The translations under genes and the position numbers were made by a program. A DNA stretch of 41,186 nt from Amanita rubescens (lineage: Eukaryota > Basidiomycota > Agaricomycetes > Agaricales > Amanitaceae). The notes below the pieces were generated by a model. It was given only the letters and a program-made list of their open reading frames with translations. It was not told the origin of the DNA and did not search any database. Location: contig WION01000469.1 of the NCBI GenBank assembly GCA_015039365.1, positions 1-41,186 on the forward strand, written 5' to 3'. Below, piece by piece: positions 31,740 to 41,186 of the stretch; position 1 is the stretch's first letter, and each line of letters starts with the position of its first letter.

Positions 31740-34429
31740 ATGTACAACAACAATGAACAGGGAACCCCCGTCAATCTTACTGTCGCTCAGTGGATTCAAC
31801 GCCACCAAGAGATCAGCAATACCCCCGTACATGGCGCGCATGAACCACTGCCAGCATTTCGTGCCGTAGAGTGGGCTCTCACCGGCTATGATCGAGCAAC
31901 CAATGAACAAGCCAGAATCGAGGCGCTGCGTAACCGACCAATGGCCGATGCCCCTATGCCATATATACGACGAGATTACGATTCCCTTATCGGCTTTACG
32001 TCTCACATCCCTGCGAGATCCTCTTTGTTCTTATATGTAAGGCCAAATGCAACACAAGCACTCACTGAAAGGCTCAAAATTAAAGTGCCATTTTGGATCA
32101 ATAACGAGGTGAGTTTTCATCCCATTCAATCACATTATTTAATCCCAACACATCACTTAAGGAGGTCATGCTGGATCCTTCCACCGTCCCAAATACACTG
32201 CTTGCCCGCAGGGGTGTACGGCATCAAATTCGAGTGTTCTTTCCAGGGCTAAAAAACGCAGAACGAACGAGCTCTACTCTCACAACTGAGGAGTCGGCCA
32301 TCTTCTATGATACAGGGCTCCGTCCTGCCATCGCGTTGGTAGCATCAACCACCGTCCACGATTGGCCCCCTTCATATGTAACAGAGACCTTCCGCTCATC
32401 TAACGAAAGAGGACATTTCACAGAGTCCACTCGTGTCGTCTGTGCAGACGACATCCAAAACTTCTCAGAAGCCTTGAAGGTCAACATGAACGATGTCCCT
32501 TGGGGCAACAACTTGGTATTTGGTACGGAGATACGTGGGGTCAAAAACGATACGGAACACCAACCAAGGGTCGACGATGCCGTTCGGAAATGCTTGGACC
32601 ATCTGTTAGACCAGGTCAAATACCCACACGAGGAACTGACCGGCACCTGGTTCATCGATGTAGCCGTTGAGCTCATAATCTCGGGCAAGGCGGTGGTCTG
32701 GAGAGGAGACAGCTATGCAGTCATCATGCAGCGGTTATTTCACATCCCAGAACGGGCGGTTGAGCGTGTTTCTAGCAGCAGAAACAATTTTGAGAAGGAC
32801 GTATCACAACATCTCACGGAGGTTGCGGGCTTTCGTGCGCACTTTTCGAAACCGGCAGGGCCATTTGAGGTGTCCTATATGCAAGCATACACGACGGATA
32901 AGTCTCTTACCTATCACCCAACCGCCCACCACTTTGCAAAGTTTCTGACGGGGCAGGCTGCAATGGATCCTAAGAACGACTATACGACCAAGCTCCTTGC
33001 AGCTTACGAGGCGGCAAGCGAAAAAAATGATGTGGCCGCTCGCCTGGAAGTGCGAGTGCCGATCTCAAAGGCAGCAGACGTTCTCCAAAGGTTTACGCAA
33101 GATGTATTGATGAGCACCATCCTCATCTTTCCCAGACAACTCTGGTGGTAAGTAAACGTGTCATTCAGTTATCAACGACCGACAGGCTAAAAGATAAACA
33201 GGAACGTTAGAATCGTCAGACTAGAGGCTGCCCATATCGTCCTCTTTTACCTGAATTCCCTGGCACGAAGGGAACGCTGCAGGCCATCGACACTCTCTAC
33301 ATATGCAGCCCTTGTCTGGCTGATAAATGGGCTTCACAATCGACCGCCGACCGATCAAAGTGGTCGCGCCGTCGCAAGAATTGCTCTTCCCCTAACATCG
33401 GACCTGGACCACGCAGACAGACTTTTTTTTGGTATTGACAACGATCCAGAGGAAGAGACAGCGGTGCCGTTCTGTCCCGGAGGAATGATGTTCTTACGGA
33501 GGATGGTTTTCCCCCCAGAGGCAGATTCTGCAAGGCTTGTGGTGATTGCCAATCGCACATTACCTGATGTCGTATTCAAGCATATGTTTGGGATGGTAAT
33601 GGTAGACCTGCGACGAGAAATGGACCCGTGCTTTCGAATACAGAACAAGCCAACACGACCCCCCAAAAGATATACCGTGTCAAGGAAAATGTCAACACTA
33701 CGTAATCCACCAGAGGGCGAACAAGAAGAGCCGCCTGAGTCCTTTGCAGATTTACATGATGTTGCTCTGGTTCAAGGTCCGCAGGTTGAATGGGGGCCAG
33801 ACATGGAACAGATGCATGAACCACTCTCGGATGATGAAGACGTTCGTGTTGCTCATCAGGCACTGGAAATTTGGAGGCAATTTGCCTCTGATGTCATTCA
33901 GAAGATCGGAAATCCTTCGGGGAAAGCGCGTACTCAGGAGGAAAGCTATTGTATTTTGCCTCCATGTGTACGAATGGACGTTACAGTGGAAGGCCTCAAA
34001 AACCCGAATCTTGCCAAGATCTTTCGGGTTGTTTTTGTCAAACGTGTCACTAATGAAGGCTGGACGACGACCTTTGACAACCTTTTCCCCTCGTCAAATC
34101 ACACATTGCCAGCTTCGCATCAGCAATATGCTCAAATGCGTTACTACGGGGATTGGGTGCGTCTCATGCATTCGATCGATCCCTACGACATTTCAGCAGT
34201 GCGACGTGCTGTCAAGGCCGAATTTAACAAATTGGCCTGGGCACCTGCTGCTCAAGCCGATCGTGTTTGGATTTATAAACAGGCTGATGGCCTGACTGCG
34301 TTCCCTGCTGGCAGTGGGGTTTCCCATGCACCACGCATCGTCTGGAATCCAAAGCGGAAGGATCTGCGGCCCGTATTTTTGCCACCCGTGTTGGAAATGC
34401 AGGAAGAGGAGGAAGAGGCGGAGCAATAG
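31740..34429 (+). CDS. Orphan gene B, right arm copy
   Basis: Mirror of 26351-29040. Exons are 31740-32108, 32162-33147 and 33202-34429, and the protein is identical. Its leader differs from the left copy by one extra CCAA unit, outside the coding sequence, so translation is unaffected. Confidence 0.75.
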
Positions 34430-34660
34430 GGATTGAGTAATATCATCGCTACAGTAAGGTATTAGTTAGTTAAGGTATTAGTTTGAATGAGATTTCGTCA
34501 AACGAACTTGGCTTTAGCGGGCGCTCAAGTGACTGTCTCCCGCAGTATGCAGATGCAGCAGCCGTTTCGTCAGGACAAGCATCACCCGCAACTCACAGGG
34601 CGTCCGGCCAAGCGCTGCGACACATTGCTACAGGTGAGCTGTTATTGATGACGCGTCACG

Positions 34661-37600
34661 CTCAGTAAAATCAAATAGTCAAAAACCAGTCGACTACAGT
34701 CGGGCGGAGTCGGGGGTAGTCAGGGGTAGTCAGGGCATAGTCTAAGTTTTGCGATTTGTGACTGTACATTGACCACCACTGTCAGACTTTAGTCGTGTCT
34801 AGTCACGATATTCAGACAAGTTGAACATAGGTTGGTTTAGTCAATGCTAGTCTTACCATAGTCTGTTGTAGTCATATTCTAGTTTCCTGGTTGTGTTTTA
34901 GTCTTACTTAGTCATTGATAGTCAAAGTCCAGTCAAAGTCCAGTCATACGTAGGTACAGAATAATATTAAAAAAAGATTACAGGTAAAAAAGAATGGCCG
35001 GCTCAGGCTGCCTTGGGTTTCTTCTCATTTATAATCTGTAGCGGGAGGTTAGAGGTCTACGCCACTCCAAAGGACGGTACTTGCCGATTCCGCAGTCTTC
35101 CTCATTCCTGCGATGAGCGCGTCGAGATCTGCTGGTGTTTTCTCATTGAGAGCTGACTGGACAAGGCTAGTGAGATCTATTCTTTTTGGGTTCGATTTGT
35201 AGGTCCCCAGTTTGTGGGATTTTATCAGCGAGCAGATATCTGTCTTATTTAAAGGCTGCAAATAATGTCATTGAAGTATTCGTGGAGGATTGCTAAACTT
35301 ACCTTGAGTATGAGTTCAAGTGCGTCGTAGTTTTCATTGGATTGTCCTTCGACATCTCCCACAGCCGGTTCAACAGTCTTTGTGCTAGCATTGGTGCCGG
35401 CGGTGGTTGCCTGGGTGGAGGGTGTAGCAGCCTGGGTGCCAGCACGTAAATCTGCTGAATCCGTGTCGGCAGTTGCTTTCCCCTTCCCCTTTTCATTCCG
35501 CTACAGGAGAAAGTTAATGTTGATGAAGCCGATACGTGAATTTAACTTATGCCACTTGCCTTCGTCCACAACTCCCAAAGCCTATCCGTTATTAAGGAAA
35601 TGTATGTATCGCTTAAGTATGTAAGCGGCGGGATGTTCTTCTGTCTCCTCGCTGCTTCTTCATCGCAACAGAGTGTGCGCGCAACTTGCGCGGTCTTGAT
35701 CATGGCTGCTATAAGTCGACGAGCCACTTCGGGCGACCCGACATCCTCCCACGTTTGAAGCACCCTACTCCAACGGTTACTGAACTGGGCGTGACCCCAG
35801 TTTGTGCCCATGTTGTCTTCATCAAAGCTGCCGGAATTCGGGTTGGCTGTCTCTAGGACTTGTAGGAAACCCTTCACCATTTCTGAGGGTGGGGAACCAG
35901 ACGGTGGGGAATCATGTAAGGAAACAAGGAGATACATCCCGGATTTGCATTCGGAGTATGTCGTGTTGAAAATCCCTTCGTATTAGTCAGTCTGAGTATT
36001 CAGTTTTCAATCAATCACTCACGAAGAAGGTTGTCGTGTGTTGCGCTGACTTGAATATACGAGGTGTCAATGATTCCAGCACCGCCGTCTTCACGAGTCT
36101 GTCCACCACTGTCCTCGGTATCGTCTTTGTCGCGCAGAGCCGCTTCAGAAGGTGGTGATGTCACACCACTGTTGCCTCTTTGTGAAGAGGATGGGGTCGT
36201 CTGTTTGTAGGATGTGGGTTTCTTTTGCGGAACAACTGGCGCAAACATCTCCAGAGGACTTGCTTTGTCATTTAATACTGCCGAAGCAACATTATCATAA
36301 GTACGATCGGCAAATATGACGCAAACATACGTGTTGGAAGCCCCGAGGCCTTGGTCATCCTAGGCCGTTTCTCAGCTGACTGTCCTCCCGATAGCGCTCG
36401 AGGCCGCTTATTCGATTGCCCACCATCTCCACCATTGTCACTCTCGTCTTCTTCGCCCATGTCGTCATCATCATCACCGCCGCCGTCGCCGCCGCCACCC
36501 TTCTTCTTGTTCTTATACCGTAAAGCCGCTTGAAGCAGGTGTTTTGCCTTCCAATGCTCGGCGCAAAGCGCAACGAGCGGGTGCTGCCGCTCTAGCTGCA
36601 GTATGGCAGCTGTCCACTGTGTGGAGTTGTTCATTTGGAAGTGCGCAGCGAGACTTGCTCCTTTCGCAAAATAGGCTGGTTTGAGGGGTAGAAGGATGGA
36701 TTTGATAATCGATCGAGCCGATCCACAGATGAGTTGATAAATGCCTTGTTCAATTGTCGAACCATCTCTATTTCGAAGCGCGAACTTCATGCTTGGACGG
36801 CTGGGATTGGGACCTGTCATCTTGACATTGGGATCAGCCTTAGAGTCGCTAAATGTCCACAGTACATCCTTAGGGATATCGTCAGGGCGCTGTGATAAAT
36901 TGCCATATATAGTCATTGAAGACGTTGGAAGGAGGGATGATGGATCGGACATTGGGGTGCCTGGGCCGGTTCCCACTCTGGTATACTATTGATTAACGAC
37001 GCATTCCAAAGAACCATTTGACTTACTCACCCTTTTAATATCATATCATGCATTAGATGACTTGTTTGCTTCCACGCAGACATGGCCTCCTGTATATATT
37101 GCATATTCATGTCCCTCAAGTTGTTGCATTCATTTAGCAGTTGTGCAACGCTTGGGATCCAAAGAAGATCTTCGAGCGGTGCACGGCACAATGCCTCCAC
37201 GCCGAAATATTCCTGACTCGGAGGTGCATCTAATGACGCTGGTGAATATGAGCCAAATTGCGGAACTCGATTCGCTTGTGATGGAGGTGGGAGCGAACCT
37301 GAAGAGCTCCGTGGCCATGGCGAGGGACTCTGTGGCTGGGATGAGTCGCTGGTACGGTCTGAGAAACGAGAGATACGGCGAAGCTGAGGCTGACCGCAAG
37401 GTAAACTTGGCGTAGGAGCTCGAGCCAGAGCTTCGCGTTCACGCATGTGGCGCTCCCGGTCTTGTGTGAGCAGCGCATAGGTGGGGAGAAGCTGCGTTGC
37501 CGACAGTGAAACTGAGGAATGTCGGGAACTGGCCACTGAATGAGACCTTCGTGTTTCAAGAGTATGGTGTCCCGGGCTTGGTTGGGAGGAAGGTGGAATG

Positions 37601-38090
37601 TTTAGTGAGGAAGAAGACACTTGAGTATTGTTGAAACTGGGCTCTTCATCAAATTCGTTGTCGGGCGACGACTGCATTTCGATGAGCGCGCTTGGGTCAA
37701 ACCAAATTGAACTTTGGATTTCAACTTATGTAATAGACGCATATTATTGATGCATATTGGCGGTGTCCGTGTGGCTGAGAAATGTGGCAAGTTGCAGCTG
37801 GGAAGACCCCAGGGTGGTGGGTGGAGGCCATTCGGGGATATTGTATGACCATACCGGGAGTGCTGTTTCGCTGAGCAACGCAAATGGGACTGCAAAATAT
37901 GACTGGAAGACTGGGACATAACTATACTATGACAGACTGTACTCGACTATTGTGCGACTAGCTTTGACTAAGGTAGCACGCACGTTAAGTCACAAATTGC
38001 AAAACTTAGACTATACCCCGACTACCTCTGACTACTCCCGACTGCCCCCGACCATTGTCGACTACCTTTTGACTATTTGATTTTACTGAG
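34661..38090. mobile_element. 3.43-kb element with 103-bp terminal inverted repeats, right arm
   Basis: Mirror of 22690-26119, carrying gene A on the minus strand. Terminal repeats are at 34661-34763 and 37988-38090. Confidence 0.7.
35049..37677 (-). CDS. Orphan gene A, right arm copy
   Basis: Exact mirror of the gene at 23103-25731. Exons are 37677-37031, 36977-36331, 36277-36023, 35975-35560, 35500-35303 and 35255-35049. The predicted protein is identical, including the GC-AG intron. No base has diverged between the copies as far as I can see. Confidence 0.7.
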
Positions 38091-38217
38091 GATGACGTAC
38101 AACGCATCCAGCCAGAACGTTTGAAGAAAGTAACGGTAACGGTTTTAAACTGTTAAACTGTTATTTATTGATCTCCACTTCAAGCGCGCACATCAATGGG
38201 TAGAAAACCTCATCTAT

Positions 38218-38249
38218 AAACTAACTAACTAACTAACTAATTAACTAAC
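38218..38249. repeat. (CTAA)n run, right arm
   Basis: Mirror of the TTAG run at 22531-22562. Confidence 0.9.
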
Positions 38250-38940
38250 TACAGGCACGGCTGCCTGACAGATGATAGGGCTTAGCGCTGTGAGGAATGG
38301 ACAGGTGATGAGAACGTACATACCTATGACTTATTTTTGAGCCATACCGCACTACCGTCGTGCGTTAGAATTTACGGCCTACTCATTGGCTGTCCAGCCC
38401 GGCCGGATATGGTATAGACCTGCGACTGAGGGGTGGCGACATATAGGGACAATGGGCCTAGTCCCTGTGTGTGTTTGAGCAAACATTAATGAACGGGAGA
38501 CGAGACGAGGAGATACGCACTTGCCTGTTTTGAACAGTACCTATGCGCCTGTCGGATACGGTGCGAGTGGACATGGCAGTGCATATCAGGCATGGACTAA
38601 GATACATTATGTAACTGAGCGTGCACTGGCGTTTATTGTACTTGCCTGCGCTAACATAAAGATGATGCATTGATGATGGTGGGTAGGAAGCACGGCGAAT
38701 GCTTGTTTCAACTCCGACTGCCGCCCGGCGCGAAACAGTATTTGTGGGACAAAGAAAGGAAAATGCACGTGGTGCTGTTTGTCCCACAAATACTGTTTCG
38801 CGCTGGGCAAGTTCAGCAGTCTGAGTTGTAACGGCCCTTTATCCCTACCACTATCGTAAAAACATAAGCAATGTAAAACACACATAACACACATAATGCA
38901 GTCGCGTGTGTCCTCATCGCTCGTTCATCACTCACTCTAC
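38250..38940. mobile_element. Diverged foldback element, right arm
   Basis: Mirror of 21840-22530; its hairpin is at 38728-38803 with the loop on the opposite strand. Confidence 0.7.
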
Positions 38941-39525
38941 GCATGTCTCGATAGGGTATCCAATAGTAGCAGCAACCCAAACCCAACCCAAATAACTCCT
39001 TGCTCCGCATGTACGCTGAAAGCCGTCAAGCGTTCTTCCCTTTCATAGCTAGTAGCGCTTTCAGATATGGCATCATTAGGTGCTTCTAATTCACGCGGAA
39101 TTGTTGACGAGCAACCAACCACCAGTAGTTAGCAGGAGCGGGGTCTGACGCCTTGTCTTCTTCCACTTCATCTGGTTAGTGCGAGGTGGTCCAAGGCCTC
39201 ACTACTGTCGGCAAGTTCTGGTTTGGGAATTTCATGCCTTGCTCAACTGACAATGGCCTGCGCTGACTATCCCTGGCTCGACCCAATGCTTGGCATGTTG
39301 TAGCCATTGTTGGAATATTTCGGGCCGTGCCGAGCGCGCCGCTCGCTTTCCCCATTTGGTACATCCGCATGGCATCCACATTGCACAATCTACCTACGTA
39401 TATAGCCCGTAAATACCCTGTATCCCCCATCCGTTTGCCCCAATGTCCACCGGGGCCCAAACTGACCCCTCTTTGTCGTTGTGACGCCGTCGGGATTTCC
39501 AACAGCCATGACCTTCCATCGTAGC

Positions 39526-39549
39526 AACCCAACCCAACCCAACCCAACC
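39526..39549. repeat. (CAACC)n pentamer run, right arm
   Basis: Mirror of the run at 21231-21254, same unit number. Confidence 0.95.
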
Positions 39550-40141
39550 TAATATACATATCCAAACATTGCTTCAAAGGTGCTGCTTTTCAGGTTTGAC
39601 TGACGAAGAAGCGTGGAGCATTCTGCGAGCAGTCCTCCCCGTGCTGGAAAGGGAGGAAGGGGCGCGCGTACCGGTAATATCGAACCCTAATACCGAAGGT
39701 TGCGATCGCCGTGAACATAAAAGCTTCACGCTTTATAGTTTTATACCATCTCTCGGGTCGCATCCTCGGTGTCGCTTGCACGAAAACTATATTCTGTAAA
39801 ACTTGCACATGCCGGTAGTAGATGGTGGTTGCGAAAGGCAGAGGTCACGGTAGTCATGTCGATAGCTGTGGAAACGAACCCGGGACGGACATATTAGAAG
39901 AGACCGACTTCGTTAAATAGATCTGTCGATGTGAACGAAAGATGGCAACGTTTGGAAGACATCGATAGCAAGAAACAGTATGAAACTATGTGCGCGCTTG
40001 TGATAGAAGGCATGTGGTGGAGACTAGATAGTATTTGGTAAAATTAGAACGACAGTTTCACGATGAACAGCCATGATGAGTCACTCTGTAATTTCTGCAT
40101 AAAACTGGACTTTGTCCGATACGGTCCATACCCTCCTACCC

Positions 40142-40945
40142 TTACTTCTCTGAGCTGCTCTCGACCGCCCGACCCCCTCTCCCCGACATATCACTCAACT
40201 CTTTCTCTAGCCCTCGAAACTCCTCTTCCAGCACTTTCGCATTGTTACACTGCGACGCACCATCAAAATCAATCAGCGTCGCTTGATCGTCGTGGATAAG
40301 AAAATTATGTTTGTTGATGTCGCCATGCTTGATGCTCAATCGGTGTAATTTCGACAGCGCTTGCTGACACAGAGCCAAATCCTCTGGCGTAGCGTGCCGG
40401 TAGTCAGTGATACGCTCCATCGCGAAGCCAATAACTCGACCTTCCTCGGTTAAGTGCCCGAGAAACTGGGGGCCGATTTGGTGGTTTTGGATCCATTGGT
40501 ATGCAGAAGTTTCGGAATCGAGGTAAGGTATTTCCCAATGGAATCGAGCAAATTTGACTACGATGGGTAGGTCAAAATGGGGAGTGCTGGCTTCGTAAAC
40601 ATTGGACCGGAGTTTATGTCCCATGTGAAGGTCTAGGTGGTCGATTTGGAGGGGATGCCAGAGGTGTGAAATACTTGGGAGTTCGACTTTCGTGACCTCG
40701 GAAAAGTGGGGGCAGCCATCTGCGCAATTCCAAGATATACGTCCGGTATTCCAGTCACCAGGCGGAAGAGGGGGTAGGATGGAGATTAAGGAGGGCTCGA
40801 AGCACATATCGTCGGCACTATACAATTTCGCATCGATGGTAAGATATTTGACGAATTTACCATCGACCAGAATGCGAAACTGGCTTTCGTCTAAAGGGTC
40901 GACGCTGGCCTGGAGCAATTTGATGTCGTAGACAGCGTCTCCCAT
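40142..40945 (-). CDS. Small kinase-like fold protein, right arm copy
   Basis: Exact mirror of the gene at 19835-20638, with identical protein including HGDINKHNF and IDFDGA. Its 5' side reaches the right end of the window with about 240 bp left, so its promoter region is present only in part. If the palindrome is real this is a second functional copy; if it is an assembly product it does not exist. Confidence 0.7.
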   Translation of the reverse strand: MGDAVYDIKLLQASVDPLDESQFRILVDGKFVKYLTIDAKLYSADDMCFEPSLISILPPLPPGDWNTGRISWNCADGCPHFSEVTKVELPSISHLWHPLQIDHLDLHMGHKLRSNVYEASTPHFDLPIVVKFARFHWEIPYLDSETSAYQWIQNHQIGPQFLGHLTEEGRVIGFAMERITDYRHATPEDLALCQQALSKLHRLSIKHGDINKHNFLIHDDQATLIDFDGASQCNNAKVLEEEFRGLEKELSDMSGRGGRAVESSSEK

Positions 40946-41186
40946 GGCGTTACGGACGAAGAGGGTTGTCGTGCAATCAGAGAAAGAGGCTGTGATAAAG
41001 AGACTCTGTGAGAGTTTGCAGTTGTGCGGTATCAAAGCCAGAATCTGCCTCGCAAACAAACAATGCTGTTCTGGTATAATTAATGGAGTTCGCCGTATTT
41101 ATTGTCTTCTTTACGTAATGACCTGTCCAACAAATCGACAAATTGAAAAAAGTCAATAACTCCATAAATATAGCGCAGCTGGATAT

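Larger units (their letters stand above)
19594..41186. repeat. Giant palindrome, at least 21.6 kb, arms at least 10.8 kb
   Basis: The last bases of the window are the exact reverse complement of the bases from 19594. Every gene and short open frame from 19.6 to 29.0 kb has an identical mirror copy, with coordinates summing to 60780. The sum becomes 60776 after a (GGTT)n difference near 29090 (three units against four), and 60778 after a 2-base difference near 29640. From about 29957 inward the arms are only about 95% identical and end in a hairpin. The right limit is not reached, so the true arm length is unknown. Confidence 0.97.

Overview
This is eukaryotic, almost certainly fungal, DNA. 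The genes carry many short introns (about 45-60 nt, GTRNGT donors, YAG acceptors), low-complexity acidic and Ser/Pro tails, a relic Tc1/mariner transposase and many minisatellites. The multi-exon orphan genes look like those of mushroom-forming basidiomycetes (Agaricomycetes). A block at about 17.4-20.6 kb (F-box protein, small Cys-rich protein, kinase-like protein) resembles, from memory, families common in filamentous ascomycetes. The phylum is therefore inferred, not proven. I recognised no rRNA or tRNA gene and no CRISPR array.

Layout, left part (1-13.8 kb). Two long genes lie in tandem on the minus strand: an unrecognised protein of about 1170 aa (188-5175) and a ParB/sulfiredoxin-like protein of about 1185 aa (5486-11149). 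Their larger introns, and the DNA upstream of them, are full of a 30-bp palindromic module of fixed length (TCCGCCnATT, ten variable bases, AATnGGCGGA). I count roughly fifty copies. The module is built into several unrelated tandem arrays with periods of about 56, 80, 145 and 154 bp.

Middle part (13.8-19.6 kb). This is a graveyard and gene-poor stretch: a frameshifted gene tail, a broken Tc1/mariner transposase, a 152-bp minisatellite, and an internally deleted fragment of a gene whose intact copies lie in the right half. The F-box gene and a small Cys-rich gene follow.

Right part (19.6-41.2 kb). This is one giant inverted repeat centred at about 30.38 kb that runs off the right end of the window. 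Each arm (at least 10.8 kb) holds a kinase-like gene, a foldback hairpin repeat, a 3.43-kb element with 103-bp terminal inverted repeats carrying orphan gene A (789 aa), and convergent orphan gene B (860 aa). Mirror positions add up to 60780 from the outer end to about 29.09 kb. Two microsatellite indels then shift the sum by -4 and +2. The central 0.9 kb is an older, roughly 95% identical inverted repeat ending in a 31-bp perfect stem with a 25-nt loop. A diverged copy of the same hairpin, with a related loop, occurs 8.4 kb away in each arm.

How it fits together. The left module family and the right foldback family do not overlap, so the window joins two differently repeated domains. The palindrome could be a true inverted duplication nucleated at the foldback element, a read-through of a hairpin-ended molecule, or an assembly product. 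The sequence alone does not decide. Exon structures were derived by hand from splice-site phase and are predictions.
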